DNA of 5,646 nt from contig JAPLJE010000481.1 of NCBI GenBank assembly GCA_026388755.1, positions 1 to 5,646 on the forward strand, in the 5' to 3' direction. This document shows positions 1-5,156 of the stretch, piece after piece. Positions within the stretch are counted from its first letter, which is position 1. Every line of letters begins with the position of its first letter. The notes under the pieces were generated by a model. That model made no database searches. It had not been told where the DNA came from and saw only the letters and a list, made by a program, of their open reading frames with translations. Source of the stretch: Deltaproteobacteria bacterium. Lineage in GTDB: Bacteria; Desulfobacterota; Desulfobacteria; Desulfobacterales; Desulfatirhabdiaceae. A program made the position numbers and the translations under genes.

Positions 1-285
1 CGCATCCCGGGCATCCACTTCGGTGCCTTTATTCCAATCCTTCACACGGATCGAACGGAAGGAATTGACGCCTTTTTCCTGGACAATGCGCAGCATGCAC
101 GCCGCACCACAGGTATGCTCCGTTTTACCGTCGTTGTAGACCAGTTCACAGGCAGTTCGCAGATACTGGTCGATCCACATCCCGCATACCTGACAACTTT
201 CCCGTTCCTCTCCGGCCCAAGCCAGCGAGGGAATCAGCAAAAAAAGACAGAAACCAATGACGCAGAACTTTCTGAAAACAGGCAT
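1..285 (-). CDS. NosL-like Cys-rich periplasmic protein (partial, C-terminus off the window)
   Basis: Only the first 95 residues are present; the gene runs off the left edge. Residues 1-24 form a signal peptide: basic MPVFRK, a hydrophobic core, and an AWA-G cleavage site at 24/25. The mature part opens with C31-Q-V-C34-G-M, followed by a Y-N-D-G turn (50-53) and a second Cys pair, C59 and C63, with C46 between. The CxxCGM start, the YxDG turn and a following Cys match the NosL family, whose founding member binds Cu(I) and supplies copper to nitrous oxide reductase. NosL itself is usually a lipoprotein; this one has an ordinary signal peptide and more Cys than usual, so a general copper or metal chaperone is equally possible. 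The start is well supported by a strong ribosome site (AAGGAG, 292-297) 6 bases upstream. No nosZ is visible, so a denitrification role is not implied. Confidence 0.72.
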   Translation of the reverse strand, partial: MPVFRKFCVIGFCLFLLIPSLAWAGEERESCQVCGMWIDQYLRTACELVYNDGKTEHTCGAACMLRIVQEKGVNSFRSIRVKDWNKGTEVDARDA

Positions 286-307
286 TGAATTCTCCTTAGA
301 TTATAAA

Positions 308-335
308 CACCGATAAAAATCGGTGATGTTTTTTT
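308..335. terminator. Hairpin with T-run upstream of the nosL-like gene
   Basis: A perfect 7-bp stem, CACCGAT (308-314) and ATCGGTG (319-325), closes an AAAA loop. On the plus strand it is followed by ATG and then seven T (329-335), the form of an intrinsic terminator. On the minus strand, the direction of both flanking genes, it is followed only by GTTTATAATC, a poor U-tract. It may act in both directions, ending the lipoprotein transcript partly and blocking antisense transcription. It lies about 10 bases before the nosL-like ribosome site, so an effect on that gene's expression is possible. The structure is plain; the function is inferred. Confidence 0.45.
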
Positions 336-387
336 GGGGACAGATTCAGAACCGTTCATCCACGGCAATCAGGGGATACCGAATTAC

Positions 388-672
388 CTACCGGTTTTTC
401 AGAAAAATGACTTTTTCCCGGCCAAATACCGTAACGATGATGATATGATCCTGAATTTTTGAAATGGTTCCTTTTCTCAGCGGCATATTGCAGAGACACC
501 GGCCATCGGGGTCGCGGGAGAGAGAATTGCAACACATCATTGGGCAACCGCAGACATATACCGTTTCCCCAATCTGGTATCCCTCGGAAGACAGCAGTTT
601 TTCGTCTTGCCTGGATGGGTTGCAACCAATAAGAAGCGTTGCAGCCACGACAGCAATCATTAACTTTCTCAT
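388..672 (-). CDS. Small Cys-rich lipoprotein with heavy-metal-binding-like core
   Basis: This encodes 94 residues. MRKLMIAVVAATLLIGC is a lipoprotein signal ending in a lipobox (LIG-C17), so the protein should be lipid-anchored outside the inner membrane. Residues 39-65 hold C41, C43, C47, C48, C59 and C61, arranged as YVCGCPMMCC...GRCLCNMPL. The layout parallels the heavy-metal-binding domain seen in CusB- and CopA-type proteins (YxCPMHP, a short PG-containing loop, CxxCGMPL) but has extra Cys and no His in the core. The C-terminal 30 residues are beta-rich and basic. Role inferred: periplasmic binding of a soft metal such as Cu(I). ATG 672 is chosen because the signal peptide begins there; no good ribosome site precedes it, and a TTG at 708 would add 12 residues that spoil the signal. 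It lies between two other Cys-rich envelope proteins on the same strand. Confidence 0.68.
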   Translation of the reverse strand: MRKLMIAVVAATLLIGCNPSRQDEKLLSSEGYQIGETVYVCGCPMMCCNSLSRDPDGRCLCNMPLRKGTISKIQDHIIIVTVFGREKVIFLKNR

Positions 673-762
673 GGATTGTACGAACGATAAGTTAACACGG
701 ATTCCCAATACCGCTATGACCCGTTTGATGGTTCCAAGGATATCAGCGGCCGCAACCCACCG

Positions 763-1086
763 CTAACCCGGATACCGTGATGAGATGATCTGCAGAAACG
801 CTTCATTAGGGGGAGCACGCGGTTTTATTGGGATGAAAAAACCGGTGGAATATACAAAACCTTCCTCAAATAATGAGAGGTATGATATGAGAGGAGGTTG
901 ATCAATATCGTCAAGGGAACAAGTCTGAAGAATCGAGAGATTGCTTTGCGGCTTGGCATGCGCATGAATCGGACAGGACTGCGCATAGCACTCGCAGAAG
1001 GAATGGTAGCTTCCAACAAATATGAAAAGGATGAGAAATCCTGTCAATATGATACTGGTTGTTCTACGAATCACCATCTTAGACAA
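763..1086 (-). CDS. Small membrane-anchored or secreted protein with Cys/His cluster
   Basis: From the TTG at 1086 this gives 107 residues. After a basic start (MSKMVIRR) comes a hydrophobic segment (about 11-25) serving as signal peptide or anchor. A compact cluster, C31-E-C33 followed by C38-P-I-H41-A-H43, lies immediately after it. The rest is low in charge and includes a PRAPP motif near the C-terminus. A segment like HxxC-P-x-H/C after a signal and an RAPP/RGPP-like tail recall small secreted proteins near heavy-metal efflux genes and DUF2946-type proteins; this is a resemblance only. Start choice: TTG 1086 has GGAG 7 bases upstream, while ATG 1077 (104 residues) and ATG 1164 (133 residues, overlapping ftsB) lack ribosome sites. 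Its own stop (TAG) lies 90 bases before the lipoprotein start, so the two could be cotranscribed. Function is unknown; metal binding is suggested by residues and neighbours. Confidence 0.55.
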   Translation of the reverse strand: MSKMVIRRTTSIILTGFLILFIFVGSYHSFCECYAQSCPIHAHAKPQSNLSILQTCSLDDIDQPPLISYLSLFEEGFVYSTGFFIPIKPRAPPNEAFLQIISSRYPG

Positions 1087-1093
1087 GACACCG

Positions 1094-1097
1094 CTCC
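1094..1097 (-). promoter_or_regulatory. Ribosome binding site GGAG supporting a TTG start
   Basis: GGAG on the minus strand lies 7 bases before TTG 1086 and 16 bases before ATG 1077. The spacing favours the TTG as start of the small Cys/His protein. Confidence 0.45.
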
Positions 1098-1147
1098 ATA
1101 TTTCAATGCAAAAATTCGATTCGTTATGTTGATTCCAAAGGAAGTGA

Positions 1148-1474
1148 TTATTTTTTTTCCTCATCTGCCGTGATATTGTTCATATTGATCACAATTTCCT
1201 TTTTGCCGATCAGTCCCAGTTCCTGCCTGGCAATTGCCTCAATATAGACGGGGTCATTTTTTAACCGTTCTATTTCATGATAGAGCCGCAGATTTTTCCT
1301 TTTGAGTTCAGCATGAGTATTCTTCAGGGTTTGGCGTTCAATTTTGATCAACTGGAGACTGGAAATACCTTTGTCACCCACGATGATCGAAAAAAACAAA
1401 ACGACAATCCCCATGACCGCAAGGACCATGGCAATGTATTGTCCGGCACCGGGGGGTTTATCTGAAGATTTCAT
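1148..1474 (-). CDS. ftsB: Septum formation initiator, FtsB/DivIC family
   Basis: This encodes 108 residues, a normal size for FtsB. The layout is diagnostic: a short cytoplasmic N-terminus (1-11), one membrane segment (about 12-32), a GDKGI turn (33-37), a heptad-rich coiled coil (about 38-73), then the conserved block ARQELGLIGKKEIVI (82-96), equivalent to the family's ARxELGxxxxxE motif. FtsB pairs with FtsL through the coiled coil and links FtsQ to FtsWI in the divisome; it acts at the inner membrane with the coiled coil in the periplasm. It starts 41 bases after the MFS stop, so transcription from the MFS promoter is plausible. No clear ribosome site precedes ATG 1474. The 3' end has a run of eight A immediately before the stop (EEKK-TAA). 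Its association with an exporter and metal-binding genes is unusual for a division gene. Confidence 0.88.
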   Translation of the reverse strand: MKSSDKPPGAGQYIAMVLAVMGIVVLFFSIIVGDKGISSLQLIKIERQTLKNTHAELKRKNLRLYHEIERLKNDPVYIEAIARQELGLIGKKEIVINMNNITADEEKK

Positions 1475-1515
1475 GCTGTTTTCTATGACACAGTTCAGGG
1501 GGTTCCGTCAAGATT

Positions 1516-2715
1516 TCAAGCAGAAGTTTCCTTCGGAAGCAGATAAATCAGCGCCATCGTCAGTACTGGAAGAATGGCAATGACATTCAGGACCGGTGCG
1601 ATCGCGAACATGTCGGCCAGTTTTCCGGTTATCGGCGTCATAACGCCGCCGGTCCCAATGGCAAATCCCATCATCAGGCTGGATGCCATGGATTTTCCCT
1701 TTGGCGCCAGTTTCTGGGCCAGGGCAACCCCAAGAGGGAGTGTGGCCAACGCAAAGGCCCCGGTAATGAAGGTGTTCAGGTAAAGCCAGTTTCCCGGCAC
1801 ATTCAGCATCACGTATATGGCCGGCGTGGTCAGCAGATGCGCCCCGTAAAACACCGGCTTGAAACCGATGCGATCCGACAGGTGACCTGCGATCAACCCG
1901 CTGAACGCTCCGGCAATGGTAAAAAGGGATACCACCCCGCCGATTGAAACCAGGGAATAGCCCTGCCTGGCGTAATGCACCGGCAGATAAGTCAGGAGCG
2001 ACTGACTGACAAATGCCCGGGATGCCATGATGAGCCAGATCAGGATGATCGGCTTCCAGACCGATCCAAACACTTCGCGGATGGATCCGATCAATCCGAA
2101 ATCCTTTAACCCTTCACATTCCGGCGCCGGAACCGTAACATACAGATAACCCATCACGATCAGTCCCAGAATCATGGTGATGGGCATGGATTTCAAACCA
2201 TAAGTGGCCACGAACCAGGTGATAAACAGCGGACCGACGCCAAAAGCCAGGGTACCTCCCATATTAAACACCGACAGTGAAAAACCGATATTCCGGCCGG
2301 AATAGGTCGAAATCATGCCGGCAACTGTCGGATGAAACATGGATGAACCGATAGAGCCCAACGCTACCAGAATGACCAGCATCCAGAACGTGGGCGCAAT
2401 CCCCATCAGGGAAGTCAGAATAATGACCAGAAAAGGACCTCCTAGAATGAATATCCTGGTTTTATAATGGTCCGCGATGTATCCGATGGGCGGCTGAACA
2501 ACAAAGGCCAGAAAGCGGCTGATTCCGGTGATGAGTCCCACCTGGGTCAGGGTCAGCGAGAAATGGTCCACAAACACCGGCATCAGGGGGTTGATAAAGG
2601 AACTGTAAAAATCACCGGTAAAATGAACCAGCGTCAAGGCAAAAATCATTTTCAGGTTATTGTTTTCAGATCGTATGTTCATGGGTCCGCAAGCATGATT
2701 GTTTTTTTTCCGCAT
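1516..2715 (-). CDS. MFS exporter, fosmidomycin-resistance (Fsr)-like family
   Basis: The product is 399 residues with about 12 hydrophobic segments, the usual size and topology of MFS transporters. The first segment carries LVHFTGDFYSSFINPLMP (29-46), typical of the Fsr subgroup. The MFS loop 2-3 signature is GYIADHYKTR (78-87), and its second-half counterpart is GHLSDRIGF (277-285). GSSMFHPT (123-130) in the fourth segment region is also Fsr-like. The family is driven by proton exchange and includes the E. coli fosmidomycin exporter, but most members have unknown substrates, so no drug is assigned here. Start: ATG 2715 has AGGA 8 bases upstream; ATG 2724 would place the ribosome site on the start itself. 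A run of eight A falls at codons 3-5, and ATG 2682 (residue 12) is a possible in-frame alternative after it. Probably first in a minus-strand unit with ftsB. Confidence 0.85.
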   Translation of the reverse strand: MRKKNNHACGPMNIRSENNNLKMIFALTLVHFTGDFYSSFINPLMPVFVDHFSLTLTQVGLITGISRFLAFVVQPPIGYIADHYKTRIFILGGPFLVIILTSLMGIAPTFWMLVILVALGSIGSSMFHPTVAGMISTYSGRNIGFSLSVFNMGGTLAFGVGPLFITWFVATYGLKSMPITMILGLIVMGYLYVTVPAPECEGLKDFGLIGSIREVFGSVWKPIILIWLIMASRAFVSQSLLTYLPVHYARQGYSLVSIGGVVSLFTIAGAFSGLIAGHLSDRIGFKPVFYGAHLLTTPAIYVMLNVPGNWLYLNTFITGAFALATLPLGVALAQKLAPKGKSMASSLMMGFAIGTGGVMTPITGKLADMFAIAPVLNVIAILPVLTMALIYLLPKETSA

Positions 2716-2723
2716 CCGGGTCA

Positions 2724-2727
2724 TCCT
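2724..2727 (-). promoter_or_regulatory. Ribosome binding site AGGA deciding the MFS start
   Basis: AGGA on the minus strand ends 8 bases before ATG 2715. It overlaps ATG 2724, which therefore cannot use it. This favours the shorter 399-residue product. Confidence 0.45.
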
Positions 2728-2777
2728 GTAAATGGAACATAAATTTCCGGCAAATGCTGACAGAATGCAGGAAGTTT

Positions 2778-2805
2778 TTGACTTTTATTTTTTTCAGACT
2801 ATCAT
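2778..2805 (+). promoter_or_regulatory. Sigma70-type promoter for the hypothetical-acuI operon
   Basis: TTGACT (2778-2783; 5 of 6 to consensus) and TATCAT (2800-2805; 5 of 6) are separated by 16 bases of T-rich DNA. Start expected near 2812, giving a leader of about 36 bases that contains the AAGGA ribosome site (2839-2843) before ATG 2848. Confidence 0.6.
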
Positions 2806-2815
2806 AACCCATGAT
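2801..2815. repeat. Small palindrome at the meeting point of two promoters
   Basis: ATCAT (2801-2805), AACCC spacer, ATGAT (2811-2815). The arms overlap the -10 of the plus-strand promoter and the end of the minus-strand -10, and both predicted start points fall inside. It could be an operator, or just a by-product of two AT-rich -10 boxes facing each other. Confidence 0.35.
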
Positions 2816-2822
2816 TATATCA
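2814..2822 (-). promoter_or_regulatory. Extended -10 promoter for the MFS gene
   Basis: On the minus strand the sequence TGATATAAT is a perfect TATAAT with the TGn extension. No strong -35 is visible upstream, which extended -10 promoters can tolerate. Start expected near 2807, giving a leader of about 90 bases before ATG 2715. Confidence 0.5.
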
Positions 2823-2847
2823 AGACGGAAAGGAAGATAAGGACACC

Positions 2848-3195
2848 ATGAACTGCATTGACGCCATTGAAGGGAGTTTTAAGTGTCTGATCAACCGGTT
2901 TCATCAGGTGTATCTGGATGAAAGCCTGGACGACACGATTTATGTCCGCAACATTCGATCCCTGATAGAAGGGCTTGATGATTTCATTCAACACAATAAA
3001 GAGCTTCAACTGATTGATCCCAAAATACTGAAAAGCGTCATCTATGGCTACGCCAAAGATAAATGGCTGAAAAGCATTCGGGACCTGATCAGCAAAGAAC
3101 ACCCGCCAGCCGGAATATCCATCGGCACGGAGTCGGATGAGTATTATCTATATTATTTTGATTACATTTACCATCACGGCATGTATCCCCGGTAA
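2848..3195 (+). CDS. Hypothetical protein with Tyr-rich C-terminal tail
   Basis: This encodes 115 residues that I do not recognise. Most of the protein (1-85) reads as soluble, amphipathic helices with mixed charge, no signal peptide and no membrane segment. It contains only two Cys (3 and 13). The end changes character: after a PPAG turn comes an acidic, strongly aromatic tail, DEYYLYYFDYIYHHGMYPR, with seven Tyr in 17 residues plus two His. A good ribosome site (AAGGA) lies 4 bases before ATG 2848, and a clear promoter lies further upstream, so it is very likely expressed. It is followed after 27 bases by the oxidoreductase gene, suggesting cotranscription but not telling its role. Probably cytoplasmic. 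Confidence 0.7.
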   Translation: MNCIDAIEGSFKCLINRFHQVYLDESLDDTIYVRNIRSLIEGLDDFIQHNKELQLIDPKILKSVIYGYAKDKWLKSIRDLISKEHPPAGISIGTESDEYYLYYFDYIYHHGMYPR

Positions 3196-3222
3196 CCGTC
3201 AGCATCATTCAGCGAGGCAGCC

Positions 3223-4224
3223 ATGCTTCCCGAATCCTTTAAAGCCCTGATTGTTCACTCAACTTCCGAAGCCCATCATGAACGGCGGATTGCCGAAAAA
3301 TCCATTCGGGACCTGCCGGCAGGCGATGTGCTGATTCAGGTCATGTACTCTTCCCTGAATTACAAGGATGCCCTTTCCGCAACCGGCAACAGGGGAGTTA
3401 CCCGGACCTACCCCCACACCCCCGGTATCGATGCCGCGGGCATCGTGGCGGAATGCTCCCACCCCGCATTCCTGCCCGGTGATCCGGTGCTGGTAACCGG
3501 ATATGATCTGGGCATGAATACTTCCGGCGGATTCGGCCAGTATGTCAGAGTTCCAGCAGACTGGGTGGTAAAGTTGCCGGAAAATCTTTCCCTCAAAGAA
3601 AGCATGATCTATGGCACCGCCGGTTTTACGGCATCCCTGTCGGTTCTGAAGATCGTTGAACATGGCCTGTCCCCCGATTCCGGAGACATCCTGGTTACCG
3701 GCGCTACCGGCGGAGTCGGAAGCCTGGCCGTTTCCATTCTATCGAAAATCGGTTATTCGGTAACCGCTGCCACAGGAAAAACAGATCAGAATGATTTTCT
3801 GCAAAACCTTGGCGCCAAAGCGGTAATTTCAAGAGCTGACATCGAGGATGACTCCGAACGGCCGCTTCTGAAAGCCAGATGGGCCGGAGTCGTGGATACC
3901 GTCGGCGGCAATATTCTGGCATCGACACTCAAATCGACGTTTCAGCGGGCAGCGGTCACCTGCTGCGGAAACGTGGCTTCACCCACTTTTGCCGCCACGG
4001 TGTATCCCTTTATCTTAAGGGGTATTACCCTATATGGCATCGATTCCGCCAGCACCCCCATGCCCCTCAGAGAGAAAATCTGGCAGAAAATTGCCGGGGA
4101 ATGGAAGATCAGCCATCTCGATCTTCTCCATACAGAAATTCCCCTTGAAGGCCTGGAGCTTGCCATTGAACGGATGTTGTCCGGAGGACAGCGCGGCAGG
4201 GTGATCGTCAATCTGGCGAACTGA
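3223..4224 (+). CDS. acuI: AcuI/YhdH-type zinc-independent MDR oxidoreductase (acrylyl-CoA reductase-like)
   Basis: The product is 333 residues, the usual length for the YhdH/AcuI branch of medium-chain dehydrogenases/reductases. Features in order: catalytic-domain block NYKDALSATG (46-55) and PGIDAAG (67-73); GGFGQYVRVP (102-111); nucleotide-binding GATGGVGSLAV (160-170); a second dinucleotide-site segment with TGK (184-186) and NLGA (195-198); GVVDTVGG (222-229); and the terminal GRVIV (325-329). The zinc ligands of alcohol dehydrogenases are absent, as expected. Characterised members reduce acrylyl-CoA to propionyl-CoA with NADPH, which removes a toxic electrophile formed in DMSP, acrylate or 3-hydroxypropionate metabolism. 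Many annotated relatives are only called quinone oxidoreductase YhdH, so the substrate here is inferred. GAGG sits 5 bases before ATG 3223. It lies 27 bases after the hypothetical gene and is probably in the same operon. The enzyme should be cytoplasmic. Confidence 0.85.
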   Translation: MLPESFKALIVHSTSEAHHERRIAEKSIRDLPAGDVLIQVMYSSLNYKDALSATGNRGVTRTYPHTPGIDAAGIVAECSHPAFLPGDPVLVTGYDLGMNTSGGFGQYVRVPADWVVKLPENLSLKESMIYGTAGFTASLSVLKIVEHGLSPDSGDILVTGATGGVGSLAVSILSKIGYSVTAATGKTDQNDFLQNLGAKAVISRADIEDDSERPLLKARWAGVVDTVGGNILASTLKSTFQRAAVTCCGNVASPTFAATVYPFILRGITLYGIDSASTPMPLREKIWQKIAGEWKISHLDLLHTEIPLEGLELAIERMLSGGQRGRVIVNLAN

Positions 4225-4241
4225 TCGTCTTTATTCGTCCA

Positions 4242-4426
4242 TTAAAAACGATCCTGCCGGCACTTCACCCGGCGCAGACAGCGGATCTTCCCGCCACCCA
4301 GGACATATCCCCATCTCCATTTGAGCTCCAGCATGAACTCATTGACCTTCACCTCAGCCTCGGCCTGCGTTCCGAACTCCGCCGCTGATTTCAGTTTTTT
4401 TCTGTCTCGATGTAACCTTTCGGCAT
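4242..4426 (-). pseudogene. Possible frameshifted small ORF or gene remnant in the acuI-sigma spacer
   Basis: Read on the minus strand, ATG 4426 opens MPKGYIETEKN and meets TGA at 4391-4393. A shift of -1 at the A-run joins a frame that stays open to TAA at 4242-4244, with about 50 further residues (starting LKSAAEFGTQAEAEVKVNEF). Codons of this second part mostly end in G or C and the peptide looks protein-like, with an acidic helical start and a basic, aromatic end. The junction is A AAA AAC directly before the stop, a classic -1 slippery heptamer, though an old single-base indel in a dying gene explains it equally well. No ribosome site precedes ATG 4426, and the sigma promoter overlaps the 5' end. 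I do not recognise the protein. Confidence 0.28.
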
Positions 4427-4440
4427 CTGGACGCGACTAA
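4411..4440 (+). promoter_or_regulatory. ECF-type promoter upstream of the sigma gene
   Basis: TGTAACC (4411-4417) and CGACTAA (4434-4440) are separated by exactly 16 bases. A -35 with the AAC core and a CGnCTAA-like -10 at this spacing is the typical form of promoters read by ECF sigma factors. It ends 35 bases before ATG 4476, so the start point (near 4446) leaves a leader of about 30 bases. The natural reading is self-activation by the sigma factor it precedes. There is no comparable sigma70 promoter in the spacer. Confidence 0.6.
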
Positions 4441-4475
4441 ACCATCAAGAGCAACATGCCGGCCTGGATGTGCTC

Positions 4476-5156
4476 ATGGAAAATTCCGAAGGTGCAGTCA
4501 GACAGGGAGATAATGTGTCCAACAGTCCGCCTTATCAGGGCGACGGGCCTCAGGATTCCGAAATCATCAGCCGGGTTCTCGGTGGGGACGCCAATGCTTT
4601 TGAAACATTGGTCAACCGGTATTCCCGGCTGGTTTTCGGCATCGTCGGCAAACACATCCCCCGGGACCGGGTGGATGAGGTGGCTCAGGACGCTTTTGTC
4701 GAAGGTTTCCGCTCTTTGAGTTCCTTCTCGCAAACAAGTCCTTTTGGTCATTGGATGGCAAAAATTGCCGTCAGATGCTGTTATGATTTCTGGCGAAAGC
4801 ACCACAGGAAGAAAGAGGTGCTCGTCAGCGACCTTTCGCAAGGGGCTCAAGACTGGATGGACAATTTGATGGCCGTGCAGTCCAATGAGACATTCAAACG
4901 CGAAGCGGCGGCTGCGGAAGCCGTCGAAGTTCTGGATCACGCTCTCGGCCGGCTCTCCGCCGAGGATCGGATGGTCGTGACGTTGGTGCATCTGGAGGGT
5001 CTGCTGGTAAAAGAGGCGGCTGTTTTGCTAGGCTGGAGCTTGACTACCGTCAAAGTGCGAGCGCACAGGTCAAGGAAGAAACTGCGCCGAATCATCCTGG
5101 AACTTCAAGATGGCGCGTCAGAGACTGAAGAGGTGATGTATGAAAAAGCACAATAG
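4476..5156 (+). CDS. ECF-subfamily RNA polymerase sigma factor
   Basis: The product is 226 residues. The first 27 are a variable, hydrophilic extension. Region 2 (about 28-110) contains AFETLVNRYSRLVFGIV (41-57), then DEVAQDAFVEGFRSLSSF (67-84), the polymerase-binding and -10-recognition core, and WMAKIAVRCCYDFWR (93-107). A charged linker (108-149) leads to region 4 (about 150-205), with LGRLSAEDRMVV and a helix-turn-helix (about 173-197, VKEAAVLLGWSLTTVKVRAHRS) that reads the -35. Region 3 is absent, as in all ECF factors. ATG 4476 is preferred over GTG 4470, with a weak GGA 7 bases upstream. The stop overlaps the next gene by 17 bases, implying translational coupling with a partner that controls it. 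A matching ECF promoter lies directly upstream. Which stimulus it answers cannot be read from this gene alone. Confidence 0.92.
   Translation: MENSEGAVRQGDNVSNSPPYQGDGPQDSEIISRVLGGDANAFETLVNRYSRLVFGIVGKHIPRDRVDEVAQDAFVEGFRSLSSFSQTSPFGHWMAKIAVRCCYDFWRKHHRKKEVLVSDLSQGAQDWMDNLMAVQSNETFKREAAAAEAVEVLDHALGRLSAEDRMVVTLVHLEGLLVKEAAVLLGWSLTTVKVRAHRSRKKLRRIILELQDGASETEEVMYEKAQ

Noticed and set aside
300..305. Perfect TATAAT on the minus strand just before the nosL-like gene
   Set aside because: The start point would fall within or next to the ribosome site, leaving almost no leader, and no -35 is placed correctly; it is better explained as the AT-rich flank of the hairpin.
746..753. GCGGCCGC palindrome between the small Cys/His gene and the lipoprotein gene
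   Set aside because: An isolated 8-base palindrome (also a NotI site) with no T-run or paired element; no function can be supported.
898..1173. Plus-strand open frame opposite the small Cys/His protein
   Set aside because: It has no ribosome site and no recognisable motif, and crosses the end of ftsB; the minus-strand gene, with signal segment and Cys/His cluster, is the better choice.
1482..1511. TTGACG and CATAGA on the minus strand as an ftsB promoter
   Set aside because: The -10 matches only 3 of 6, the spacer is 18, and the start would coincide with the start codon.
2811..2840. Nine-codon leader ORF (MIISRRKGR) before the hypothetical gene
   Set aside because: The predicted transcript begins at about its first base, and it has no ribosome site.
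3259..3663. 134-codon open frame antisense to the oxidoreductase
   Set aside because: It lies wholly inside a clearly recognised gene, with low-complexity, non-protein-like composition.
4256..4273. GCCGG/CCGGC hairpin after the oxidoreductase gene as a terminator
   Set aside because: The stem is only 5 bp with an 8-base loop and no T-run follows. The later T7 (4395-4401) has only a 4-bp CTGA/TCAG stem before it. No convincing terminator for acuI was found.
4342..4347. TTGACC as a sigma70 -35 in the spacer before the sigma gene
   Set aside because: No -10-like sequence occurs at 15-19 bases downstream; the region there is GC-rich.
4437..4991. 184-codon open frame antisense to the sigma factor gene
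   Set aside because: It is a mirror of a strongly coding sigma gene, has no ribosome site or recognisable domain, and would run over the ECF promoter.
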